A stretch of DNA of 20,668 nucleotides from UBA1557 sp041675185 (lineage in GTDB: Bacteria; Patescibacteriota; Patescibacteriia; Magasanikbacterales; UBA922), in assembly GCA_041675185.1 (NCBI GenBank), contig JBAYUH010000017.1, forward strand, positions 1 through 20,668. The letters are read 5' to 3'. Both the position numbers and the translations under genes were made by a program. The notes beneath the pieces were generated by a model. The model was not told the DNA's origin. It did not search any database and saw only the letters and a program-made list of their open reading frames with translations. Positions 4,620 through 12,555 of the stretch are shown here, piece by piece; the stretch's first letter is position 1; every line of letters starts with the position of its first letter.

Positions 4620-7448
4620 CTAAATTATATTCTTCAAATATTTTCCAGTCCAACTTCTTTTACTTTTTATTATATCAGATACTACACCTTCTGCCACTAC
4701 TTCACCACCTTCTTTACCACCTTCTGGACCAATGTCTATAATCCAGTCACTAGATTTGATAATATCTAGATTATGTTCGATGATAAGCACGGTATTACCT
4801 TTGTCTACTAGTTGATTCAAGACGTGTAAAAGTTTTTTGATATCTTCAAAATGTAAGCCAGTACTTGGTTCATCAAGAATATAAAGAGTTTTGCCAGTTG
4901 AGCGACGAGAGAGCTCGGTAGCTAATTTGATACGTTGAGCCTCACCACCAGATAGAGTAGTGGCTGGTTGACCAAGTTGTAAATATCCTAAGCCGACATT
5001 GCGGAGTATTTGTAATTTTTCAGCAATATTTTTGTGGTGCATGAAGAACTTGTATGATTCTTCGACAGTCATAGTGAGAATTTCAGCAATATTTTTTTCT
5101 TTGTAATGAATTTCAAGGACATCTTTGGTATAACGTGTTCCATGACATTCACTACATTCTATATAGACATCATTTAAGAAATGCATTGGAATAGTGACAT
5201 AACCTTCACCACCACAAGCTTCACAACGTCCATCACCTTTGACATTGAAACTAAATGTTCCAGCACTATAACTTAACATTTTTGATTCTGGTAACTCAGC
5301 AAACAAATCACGAATCAGAGTAAATATACCAGTATAAGTAGCAGGATTACTGCGAGGGGTACGACCAATAGGAGTTTGATCAATAGTGATGACTTTGTCG
5401 ATATTACTTAGTCCTTTGATAGCTTTGTGTAGACCTGGTTCATCTTTGGCACGATAAAATCTTTTGGATAATTCTTTGCTCAAAATATCTAGAATAAGAG
5501 TAGATTTTCCAGAACCAGAAACACCAGTGATGCTGACGAGTTTGCCTAGAGGAATACTGACGTCAATGTTTTTCAAATTGTTGGCTTTGGCTCCTTGTAT
5601 GATTATTTCCTGGCCATTGCCTTGACGTGGTTTTTTTGGAATATCTATTCTTTCTTTTTTACTCAAATAACGCCCAGTCATAGATTTGTCATTTTTCTTG
5701 ACTTGAACTGGAGTACCGTAAGCCATTATTTCTCCACCATATTCACCAGCACCTGGACCAATGTCGATGAGATAATCAGCAGCTTCCATAATAGCTTGGT
5801 CGTGTTCTACAACAATGACAGTGTTGCCAGAGTCGCGCAAAGATTTGAGAGTTTCAATAAGTTTGGCATTGTCTTTTGGGTGAAGACCAATAGAAGGTTC
5901 ATCAAGAATGTAGATGATACCAGATAGTCCAGCTGAAAGCTGAGTAGAAAGACGGACTCTTTGGGATTCACCACCAGATAGAGTACTGACTGAACGATCG
6001 AGAGTGATATAACTAAGACCAACTTTGTTGATATGATCTAGTCTACGTTTGATTTCTTTGGAAATTGAAGCGACTACTTCTTGTTCTTTTTGGTCTAATT
6101 TTTTTAGTAAATCAGATTTTTTGTTTTCGATACTGGTAAAGAAAGCTAGAGCTTCACTAATACTCATTTCAACAATGTCGGAAATACTAAGATCAGCAAT
6201 TTTGACATAGAGACTGGCTTCTTTCAATCTTTTTTTGTTGCAAACTGAACAAGCTTTTTCGTGCATGTAAGCTTCTATTTCTTTTTTGACGTATTCTGAT
6301 TTACTAGTCAAATATTTGTTGGTAAGATTTGGTATGACACCTTCGTAAATAGTTTTTTTGCCATTCAAATCATATTCTTGACCATCAGTACCAAACAAAA
6401 GTATGTCGATTATTTTTTGGGACAATTGTTCTACTGGAGTATTGACTGAGAAATTATGAGCTTCAGCTACTTTGGTAATAAGTTCTTGATAATATATTTG
6501 ATTACCAACAAGTCTGGTCCAGGGCTGGACAGCGCCTTCAGCCAAAGTTAGCTTCGGATTTGGGATTACCAATTCAGTATCGACTTCCAATGTTTTGCCA
6601 AGACCAGTACAGCGAGGACAAGCCCCATAAGGACTATTGAAACTAAAAGTACGTGGTTCAATATTGTCAAAAGTAGCGGAACATTGTTTGCACATTGGTA
6701 TTTCTGAAAAACTAATTGTCTCATCTTTGTCTGTGTCGTAGAGTTTTACAAAACCATTGGAATAATCAAGAGCTTTTTCAATATGACCAGATAAATCGCT
6801 TGGTGGAATCTCACTTAATTTGTCAATCAAAATATCTATATCATAAAGATAAATAGGATTGAAGTTGAAATTTTTTAGATTTTTGATTTGGACTTTGACA
6901 CCATTGATAAGTAGATTGCTGTAGCCAGTTTTTTCTAATTTTATTTTTATGTTTTTCAAATTTATTTTTTGTTGGCGGATGACAGGGGAGAGAAGTAATA
7001 GTTCGGGATTTTTTTTCTTTTGTTTGCGAATTTCTTCGATGATTCTGCCTTTGTTGAAAAAGTCGACAAGGATGTGGCACTTTGGACACCATTGTCTACC
7101 AATACGCGCAAAGAGTAGGCGTAAATAATCATAAATTTCGGTTGTTGTACCTACAGTTGATCGAGGATTCTTGGCAAAGTTTCTTTGGTTGATAGCAATA
7201 GTAGGGGAAAGACCTTGAATCTCGTCAACATCTGGCTTGTCTTGCATATCCATGAATTGACGAGCATAAGCATTTAGACTCTCGGCATAGCGACGTTGAC
7301 CTTCAGCATAGATAGTGTCAAAAGCAAGAGAAGACTTTCCTGATCCGGAAAGTCCTGTAATAATAGTGAGTTTGTTTTTTGGTATTTCGACAGATACATT
7401 TTTCAAGTTGTGTACTCTGGCATTGATTACTTTTATTTTGTCTTGCAT
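4620..7448 (-). CDS. uvrA: UvrA, excinuclease ABC subunit A
   Basis: The 942-residue product is a full-length UvrA with tandem ABC ATPase halves. The first Walker A is GLSGSGKSS (32-40), with signature LSGGESQRVRL near 490 and Walker B YILDEPSIGL near 515. The second Walker A is GVSGSGKST near 643, with signature LSGGEAQRIKL near 828 and Walker B LYILDEPSTGL near 850. Zinc modules are visible: CKQC and CPRC (about 251-277) and CEAC and CSEC (about 741-768). An early CPKC pair is at 121-124. UvrA finds helix-distorting lesions with UvrB and loads it for incision by UvrC; neither partner is in the window. The gene lies 46 nt after the pilin-like gene and 9 nt before the small Cys-rich gene, so it appears co-transcribed with membrane-protein genes, an unusual setting. 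It stops with TAG. Confidence 0.97.
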   Translation of the reverse strand: MQDKIKVINARVHNLKNVSVEIPKNKLTIITGLSGSGKSSLAFDTIYAEGQRRYAESLNAYARQFMDMQDKPDVDEIQGLSPTIAINQRNFAKNPRSTVGTTTEIYDYLRLLFARIGRQWCPKCHILVDFFNKGRIIEEIRKQKKKNPELLLLSPVIRQQKINLKNIKIKLEKTGYSNLLINGVKVQIKNLKNFNFNPIYLYDIDILIDKLSEIPPSDLSGHIEKALDYSNGFVKLYDTDKDETISFSEIPMCKQCSATFDNIEPRTFSFNSPYGACPRCTGLGKTLEVDTELVIPNPKLTLAEGAVQPWTRLVGNQIYYQELITKVAEAHNFSVNTPVEQLSQKIIDILLFGTDGQEYDLNGKKTIYEGVIPNLTNKYLTSKSEYVKKEIEAYMHEKACSVCNKKRLKEASLYVKIADLSISDIVEMSISEALAFFTSIENKKSDLLKKLDQKEQEVVASISKEIKRRLDHINKVGLSYITLDRSVSTLSGGESQRVRLSTQLSAGLSGIIYILDEPSIGLHPKDNAKLIETLKSLRDSGNTVIVVEHDQAIMEAADYLIDIGPGAGEYGGEIMAYGTPVQVKKNDKSMTGRYLSKKERIDIPKKPRQGNGQEIIIQGAKANNLKNIDVSIPLGKLVSITGVSGSGKSTLILDILSKELSKRFYRAKDEPGLHKAIKGLSNIDKVITIDQTPIGRTPRSNPATYTGIFTLIRDLFAELPESKMLSYSAGTFSFNVKGDGRCEACGGEGYVTIPMHFLNDVYIECSECHGTRYTKDVLEIHYKEKNIAEILTMTVEESYKFFMHHKNIAEKLQILRNVGLGYLQLGQPATTLSGGEAQRIKLATELSRRSTGKTLYILDEPSTGLHFEDIKKLLHVLNQLVDKGNTVLIIEHNLDIIKSSDWIIDIGPEGGKEGGEVVAEGVVSDIIKSKRSWTGKYLKNII

Positions 7449-7494
7449 ATTTTTGTTTGTGTTTTGGTAAATGTATGTTAAAAATATTTTTTAT

Positions 7495-8913
7495 CTATCT
7501 TTTTTTAGTTAAACCTATACTGGCATAACATCTCAAACTATCTTCAAAATTTTCATCTATGTCACAAATATTATCTGTATTAATAGGTATATAAATACCT
7601 TTTTTGAGGTCCTCTAATGTTATTAGATATTGATCTACAATATTTTTGGAAAAGATTTCTTTGTTGTTAGTTTGGTCTTCATCCCCAAGATCAACAGTGA
7701 TGCCTGTTTTTTTGTTTATTCCTATAAAATGTTCATCATTATTATTGTTTCCTTCCTCGTTTAAGCTTAAAAATAAAACAAAACCTTTTAGACCACCATT
7801 TTCTCCACTACAATAAGTTGTATTTAAATTACTTAAAGGTATATTCATGAAATATTCTTGAGTTAATTTTTCTTCATTTTTGTATATATCATTTGTAGGA
7901 TCATTGGAGTTATTTGAAATGCTTGTATGTTCACCATTTTTACAAACAGCATACATTTCTATATCACCACCCCCATCATCTGTTATCCATTTCCATTCCC
8001 AGCCTTCAGCGAATAATGTACTTCCAAGACTAGCTAAACTATTTCCTTGAACAAAGTTTGTTAATAATGAAGATGAATAAACTATTCCAGCAACATTGGC
8101 AGGATGACAGGCTCTGTTTTCATCAGATATTTTTTGATAACAAGTCTGCCCAGTACCTTCACATGAATTACCTCCACAAATTTGTCCATTGGTTTTGTCT
8201 ACATAATAATCATTACCACAGATTGTTGGTGTAGAAGAAGTAAATTTGGAAAATTTAACACCTTCCAAAGGTAATGGAGATGGTGATGTTGCTAATTTTG
8301 CTAGAGCAAGAGAGGCACCTTCGTCCAAACTTTCACACTTAACAGGAGCAATACCACTAGTATTGATAGCCCAAATACCTGGTAATCTTAGATTTACTAG
8401 ATAAGGATTGATAGTATTCAAAATAGTGAAAGATACAGCCATGAGTATTAGTCCTGTAATAGAGCCATAGATTTTTTTCTTAGCTTTGCCAACTGTATCA
8501 GAATTGCCACCAGAAAAAATATACATGACACCAGCTACTATTATCACCATCACAGCTACGACAGAACCGATTATAAAAGCGTATTGATAAATAAATTTGA
8601 TGAAGTCTCCAATATTGCTAAATTTTGTCCGACCACCAAAAGATATTCCAGTCACACTTTGTCCTGCTGGTAAACAAAAACCAATTTCTCTGCCAGTAAA
8701 GTCTTTTCCATCGGGACCTGTTTTACAAGCTGTTTTAGCATCTTCATGTTTAGAAGCGCTATAGAAACCATCAACAGCATCGGCAGATCCGAAATCTTCT
8801 CTAAATTTTTTGCAATCATCTTGCAACCAACATCTTTGATCTAGGATAGCAAGACTAGGTTTTGGGATAAACAAAAAAATGAATACTAAAATTAAAAATA
8901 TTTTTTTCTGCAT
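7495..8913 (-). CDS. T4SS-pilin/VirB2-like membrane protein with large Cys-rich extension
   Basis: The 472-residue product has a signal peptide ending about residue 22 (PKPSLA), then an 80-residue Cys-containing segment (C28, C34, C63, C80). Two transmembrane helices follow at about 107-133 and 150-168, joined by SGGNSDTVGKAKKKIYG. That two-helix core with a GGN loop and basic turn is the hallmark of the TrbC/VirB2-like T4SS pilin family common in CPR genomes. Beyond residue 180 comes a roughly 290-residue soluble part with many cysteines and Gly/Asn/Ser-rich stretches that I do not recognise; true pilins are much shorter. It is probably a surface-displayed or channel-forming protein. It lies 6 nt after the DsbA-like gene, which may act on its cysteines. 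No other T4SS gene is in the window. Confidence 0.65.
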   Translation of the reverse strand: MQKKIFLILVFIFLFIPKPSLAILDQRCWLQDDCKKFREDFGSADAVDGFYSASKHEDAKTACKTGPDGKDFTGREIGFCLPAGQSVTGISFGGRTKFSNIGDFIKFIYQYAFIIGSVVAVMVIIVAGVMYIFSGGNSDTVGKAKKKIYGSITGLILMAVSFTILNTINPYLVNLRLPGIWAINTSGIAPVKCESLDEGASLALAKLATSPSPLPLEGVKFSKFTSSTPTICGNDYYVDKTNGQICGGNSCEGTGQTCYQKISDENRACHPANVAGIVYSSSLLTNFVQGNSLASLGSTLFAEGWEWKWITDDGGGDIEMYAVCKNGEHTSISNNSNDPTNDIYKNEEKLTQEYFMNIPLSNLNTTYCSGENGGLKGFVLFLSLNEEGNNNNDEHFIGINKKTGITVDLGDEDQTNNKEIFSKNIVDQYLITLEDLKKGIYIPINTDNICDIDENFEDSLRCYASIGLTKKR

Positions 8914-8919
8914 AGTATT

Positions 8920-9645
8920 TTATTTGTTTAAATTTTTGATAATAATTTTGTCCCACTCCTCGGAAGAAATACTACCTTCGACTATTTCACCATTTACTAG
9001 ATAAGTAGGTGTACCACGCAAACCAATACTTACAGCATCTGTCATATCTTGTTCAAGATCAGCTTCATATTTTTGGCTCTTATAACACAAATCAAATTTG
9101 GTCATGTCTAATCCTAGAGTTGTGGCATAGCTATAAAGAGAATCTGTATCTAATTTTTTGGTAGTGAAAGCTTGGTTATAAAATTCCCAAAATTTGTTTT
9201 GTTCGTTGGCACAGGTTGTTGCCAAAGCTGCGGATGTAGCATTTGGGTGAAGCTCAGCTAATGGTAAATTTTTGTAGATAACTTGAAGGACAGGTTTGTA
9301 TTTTTCTAAGACATGAGCAAAAATTGGATAGCTAGCTTGAGAAAACGGACATTCAAAATCTACAAAAGCAATGACAGTTATTTTAGCATTTTTGTCGCCA
9401 ATTTTCGGATTGTGTTTTTGAATTAGTTTGCTGTAGTCTGTTATATCTTGAGGAGCGTTTTTGTCTACAGCCGTGCTAAAGTTTTGTTCGTATTTTTGAG
9501 TTATCTTTTGAATATCATTTTTATTGCCATATTTGAATTGGATAGAATAATATATAAAGAATATTAAAAAAGTTGTGATAATTATTGCTAAAAGACTAAT
9601 AATAATAATAAATAAATACTTCCAAAATTTTGATTGTTTAGGCAT
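8920..9645 (-). CDS. Membrane-anchored DsbA-like thioredoxin-fold protein, single active-site Cys
   Basis: The 241-residue product has an N-terminal transmembrane anchor (about residues 10-33) and a DsbA-type thioredoxin domain from about residue 80. The active site is DFECPFSQAS: C99 is followed by P-F-S, so the second cysteine of CxxC is a serine (S102). The cis-proline loop GLRGTPTYLVNG (P213) and the helical insert (LHPNATSAALA) fit the Thioredoxin_4/DsbA group. A one-Cys site suggests isomerase, reductase-like or glutathionylation-type chemistry rather than strong disulfide donation, unless C145 or C187 substitutes. It is the first gene of the leftward operon, 6 nt before the Cys-rich pilin-like gene, a likely client. 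A consensus promoter lies just upstream; there is no Shine-Dalgarno. Confidence 0.85.
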   Translation of the reverse strand: MPKQSKFWKYLFIIIISLLAIIITTFLIFFIYYSIQFKYGNKNDIQKITQKYEQNFSTAVDKNAPQDITDYSKLIQKHNPKIGDKNAKITVIAFVDFECPFSQASYPIFAHVLEKYKPVLQVIYKNLPLAELHPNATSAALATTCANEQNKFWEFYNQAFTTKKLDTDSLYSYATTLGLDMTKFDLCYKSQKYEADLEQDMTDAVSIGLRGTPTYLVNGEIVEGSISSEEWDKIIIKNLNK

Positions 9646-9673
9646 ATTTTGTATGTAAATAAATGGTGCTCAT

Positions 9674-9700
9674 ATTATAACATATTTTTGCTTTTGTCAA
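9674..9700 (-). promoter_or_regulatory. Promoter of the dsbA-like/pilin-like/uvrA operon
   Basis: On the minus strand TTGACA (9695-9700) and TATAAT (9674-9679), both perfect hexamers, with a shortish 15-nt spacer. The predicted RNA start is about 22 nt before the ATG at 9645. Confidence 0.7.
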
Positions 9701-9718
9701 CAGTACTGCAACGTACTT

Positions 9719-9782
9719 TATCACTTTATCACTTAATCACCTTATCACTACATCACCTAATCACCTTATCACCTAATCAATC
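9719..9782. repeat. Array of 8-bp tandem repeats (TATCACYT type)
   Basis: Seven consecutive 8-bp units run from 9719 to 9774: TATCACTT, TATCACTT, AATCACCT, TATCACTA, CATCACCT, AATCACCT, TATCACCT. A partial eighth (AATCAATC) follows. Every unit keeps the core ATCAC. It lies directly behind the -35 of the leftward operon promoter. Confidence 0.9.
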
Positions 9783-9815
9783 TTTTGATTTATATAATAT
9801 ATTCTTTAAAAGTCT

Positions 9816-9850
9816 ATTTACTATTTACTATTCACTATTTACTGTTTACT
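9816..9850. repeat. Array of 7-bp tandem repeats (ATTTACT type)
   Basis: Five consecutive units: ATTTACT, ATTTACT, ATTCACT, ATTTACT, GTTTACT. The array begins 33 bp after the end of the 8-bp array and shares its (T)CACT/TTACT flavour but has a different period. The 304-bp gene-free spacer 9646-9949 otherwise holds only the promoters of the two divergent operons. Confidence 0.85.
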
Positions 9851-9858
9851 ACTGTATA

Positions 9859-9927
9859 TTGACAAAAAGCCTTAGTTTTGCTAGTATTAGGTTACTTGAT
9901 TGCTTTTAATCATTATTGTTGTATAAT
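9859..9927 (+). promoter_or_regulatory. Promoter region of secG
   Basis: Two candidates are visible. The proximal one is TTGCTT (9900-9905), 16-nt spacer, TATAAT (9922-9927), giving a short leader of about 16 nt before the ATG at 9950. The distal one is a perfect TTGACA (9859-9864) with TAGTAT (9882-9887) at 17 nt. The proximal one is preferred for its perfect -10. Confidence 0.55.
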
Positions 9928-9949
9928 ATAATAAGTCTCTTAGAAAACT

Positions 9950-10168
9950 ATGCTTCATCAAATTTTACAAATAATCCAAATTATTCTAGCTATTGTACTT
10001 ATAATTGCAGTACTTTTACAACAAAAAGGTACTGGTTTAGGAACAGCTTTTGGTGGTTCTGGAACTATCCATACTACCAGACGTGGTATTGATAAAATGC
10101 TTTATCAAATAACCATCTTCGTTTCTGTATTATTTTTTCTTTTGGCTATTGTAAATTTACTTTTCTAA
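9950..10168 (+). CDS. secG: Protein-export membrane protein SecG
   Basis: The 72-residue product has the SecG plan: transmembrane helix 1 (about residues 5-24), a cytoplasmic loop with the family motif LLQQKGTGLGTAFGGSG followed by RRGIDK, and transmembrane helix 2 (about 51-71). SecG is the accessory subunit of the SecYEG channel and helps SecA-driven translocation. The length is typical. The ATG has no Shine-Dalgarno; the short leader and strong -10 fix the start. It is followed after 98 nt by the OppA-like gene on the same strand, which may be co-transcribed. Confidence 0.93.
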   Translation: MLHQILQIIQIILAIVLIIAVLLQQKGTGLGTAFGGSGTIHTTRRGIDKMLYQITIFVSVLFFLLAIVNLLF

Positions 10169-10266
10169 TTTAGATTTACTACACAAAAAGTTATCATGTT
10201 TTTTACATAGGATTTGTTGTTTTTGTAGTTTATTTAATTCTCTAATTTAGTAGTAATTTTTTTCCT

Positions 10267-12276
10267 GTGTTTTCTTTTTTTAAAAAAACGTGGCAGATGA
10301 TAGTAAAAAATCTGAAACGTAATTACAATTCAGATCGTCTTGAAAAAGACGATTTAGCACTTATGAAAAAGATGCATAAATGTAGCTTTTTTTCTATACG
10401 TCAGTTTTTTAATATAAACAAAGTTTTATCAGGTTCTGAAAAAATAGTATTTTTTTCAGCGGTAATTATATTTGTAAGTAGTGCTATCTGGGGGCTAAAT
10501 GTTTTGTCAAATAACTATGGTAGTATAGTGCCAAAAGTTGGTGGGGATTATAATGAAGGTGTTTTGGGTTCACCACAGCTTATCAATCCACTTTTTGCTA
10601 GTCTCAATGAAGTGGATCAAGATTTGGTAAATATGATCTATACTGGTCTGATGCGTTATGACAAAAATCGTAATTTGATTCCAGATTTGGCTAGTAGTTA
10701 TGAAGTTAGTGATGACAAAAAAGTATATACTTTCAAATTACGTCAAGGAGTATTTTGGCATGACAATGTAAAATTTATTGCAGATGATGTTATTTTTACT
10801 TTTGACTCTATTCAGGACAGTACAGTTGGCTCTCCTTTCAAAGTAAGTTTTGACAATGTAAAAGTAGAAAAAATAGATGACAATACTGTGAAGTTTTCAC
10901 TAAATGAACCATTTCCATCTTTTTTGTCTACTTTGACTGTTGGAATTTTGCCACAGCATATTTGGTCAGGAGTTTCTCCAGACAAAATGAAATTAGCACA
11001 ACGTAATTTGCAACCAATCGGGACTGGACCTTTTATGTTTAGCAAACTTATCAAGAATTCTAGTGGAGTTATCAATAAGATTACTTTGAGTCGTTTTGCA
11101 GATTTTTATAGACAGCCAGCTTACTTGAAAACATTTTCTTTTGTTTTTTATAATGATTATGACGGTCCAGATGGTCTAGTGACAGCACTGCGTGAACAAA
11201 AAGTGTATGGTATGAGTTTTGTACCTTTTGAATATAGAAACAAAGTAACACGCAAACACATTGATTTACATACTTTGAATTTACCTCAATACACTGCTTT
11301 GTTTTATAATATGGACAAAGATATCTTGGGAGAACAAGAAGTACGTTTGGCTTTGTCCCAAGCAATTGATAGAGCAAGAATTGTTAGTGATGTTTTGGAC
11401 AATGAAGCCCAGCTTATCAACGGACCAATTTTAGAAGGTTTCCCTGGGTTTGATGCCAATTTGGCTGGTGTAGAATTTTCTGTTGATGAGGCTAACAAAT
11501 TACTGGACAAATATTATCCTAGAATTTCCTCTGAAGATTATCGTACATTGTTAATAGATAATCAAGTTTTAGCTTTGAAAGATCAGACAAAGACGACTTC
11601 TAGTACTACAGAATCTGCAACAAGTACAGTTTCAGATACTACAAGTACTATCAATTTGGATGAAATGAAAAAACAAATTGGTGATCAAGTAGATAGTAGT
11701 TTGGATGCAGCTCAATTGTTTTATCGTTATACTGACAAAAATGATAAATCAAAGATTGCAGAATTGAGTCTCGTGACATCAGGTAATCCTGAGTATACCA
11801 AGATTGCTCAGTTGATTGCTGGTTATTTGCAAGATGTGGGCATAAAAGTAAATGTGAAGTTAGTAGATTCTAGTGATTTTGTAAAGCAAGTTTTGAAGAC
11901 TCATGATTATGATATTTTGCTTTATGGTGTTATTGTAGGAAGTGATCCTGATCAATATCCATTTTGGCATTCTTCACAGGTGACTTATCCTGGATTAAAT
12001 TTCTCTGGTTATGCCAAGAGAAGCGTAGATGATTTGCTTAATAAAATTAGAAGTACCAAAGATGATAGTGAATTGACAACAGAATATAGTGATTTACAAA
12101 AAACTATTTTGGCAGATGTACCAGCCACTTTCCTTTTTGTGCCTACTTATACTTATGCTTTGTCAGATAGTATTCATGGTTTCGACGTAGAGCGTATTGC
12201 TCATCCAGCAGACAGATTAGTAAATGTTTTTGAATGGTATATGAAGACCAAAAAAGTCTGGAATTTTCAAAAATAA
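10267..12276 (+). CDS. Membrane-anchored OppA/DppA-type solute-binding protein
   Basis: The 669-residue product is a family-5 extracellular solute-binding protein (SBP_bac_5). A basic N-terminus of about 55 residues precedes one transmembrane segment (about 57-78, EKIVFFSAVIIFVSS). Then come VGGDYNEGVLGSPQLINPLF, LIPDLASSYEVSDDKKVYTF and LRQGVFWHDNVKFIADDV, the classic start of OppA-like proteins. Around residues 437-465 a Thr/Ser-rich linker (KTTSSTTESATSTVSDTT) interrupts the fold. Such proteins bind peptides or other oligomers for ABC import, but no permease or ATPase gene is near, and the uncleaved anchor is typical of CPR versions. The start is taken as GTG at 10267; ATG at 10297 is an alternative that loses ten residues. 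No Shine-Dalgarno at either. Confidence 0.85.
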   Translation: MFSFFKKTWQMIVKNLKRNYNSDRLEKDDLALMKKMHKCSFFSIRQFFNINKVLSGSEKIVFFSAVIIFVSSAIWGLNVLSNNYGSIVPKVGGDYNEGVLGSPQLINPLFASLNEVDQDLVNMIYTGLMRYDKNRNLIPDLASSYEVSDDKKVYTFKLRQGVFWHDNVKFIADDVIFTFDSIQDSTVGSPFKVSFDNVKVEKIDDNTVKFSLNEPFPSFLSTLTVGILPQHIWSGVSPDKMKLAQRNLQPIGTGPFMFSKLIKNSSGVINKITLSRFADFYRQPAYLKTFSFVFYNDYDGPDGLVTALREQKVYGMSFVPFEYRNKVTRKHIDLHTLNLPQYTALFYNMDKDILGEQEVRLALSQAIDRARIVSDVLDNEAQLINGPILEGFPGFDANLAGVEFSVDEANKLLDKYYPRISSEDYRTLLIDNQVLALKDQTKTTSSTTESATSTVSDTTSTINLDEMKKQIGDQVDSSLDAAQLFYRYTDKNDKSKIAELSLVTSGNPEYTKIAQLIAGYLQDVGIKVNVKLVDSSDFVKQVLKTHDYDILLYGVIVGSDPDQYPFWHSSQVTYPGLNFSGYAKRSVDDLLNKIRSTKDDSELTTEYSDLQKTILADVPATFLFVPTYTYALSDSIHGFDVERIAHPADRLVNVFEWYMKTKKVWNFQK

Positions 12277-12294
12277 TTTTCTTAGAAAAAAAAT

Positions 12295-12367
12295 AGAATA
12301 CAGATTGGACGAATTTTTTCATTTTTAATTTCTGCCAACCGGCGGGCAGGCGTTAAATCTGTATTCT
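12295..12367. repeat. Composite inverted repeat with GC-rich core in the oppA-rnj spacer
   Basis: Outer arms AGAATACAGATT (12295-12306) and AATCTGTATTCT (12356-12367) are perfectly complementary. Inside lies a GC-rich palindromic core (CTGCC at 12332-12336 with GGCAG at 12345-12349). The core contains CGGCGGGCAGGCG (12340-12352), found again in inverted orientation at 15471-15483. The structure begins 18 nt after the oppA-like stop and could act as an mRNA 3' end, but no U-tract follows the outer stem, so it looks more like an inserted REP/MITE-like element. Confidence 0.65.
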
Positions 12368-12408
12368 ATAATCAGACAAATTTTGTTTGATAAGTTTATA
12401 TTTTTATT

Positions 12409-12437
12409 ACGCAAAAATATTTTGTATTTGCGTTTTT
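12409..12437 (+). terminator. Candidate terminator in the oppA-rnj spacer
   Basis: ACGCAAA (12409-12415) pairs with TTTGCGT (12427-12433), followed by TTTTT. It is a weak 7-bp stem but correctly placed to end oppA transcripts. From here to the rnj start at 12556 I see nothing certain; a weak promoter TTGAAT (12509-12514) with TATTTA (12531-12536) is possible. Confidence 0.4.
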
Positions 12438-12555
12438 ACTTCAAAAAATAAAACCTTATTATGTTGCTAGATTTTGTCTATCAACAGTTTTGTGAAGTTT
12501 TCAATCATTTGAATGGCTTCCAATTTAATTTATTTATTAACTCTTTTTAATTTTT

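Noticed and set aside
9719..9850. CRISPR array
   Set aside because: The units are only 7-8 bp and directly contiguous, without spacers; these are simple tandem repeats.
9634..9909. 91-codon rightward reading frame across the repeat arrays
   Set aside because: It is a translation of the 8-bp array (three units make 24 bp, giving a repeating LITLS peptide), spans two promoters and starts inside the DsbA-like gene.
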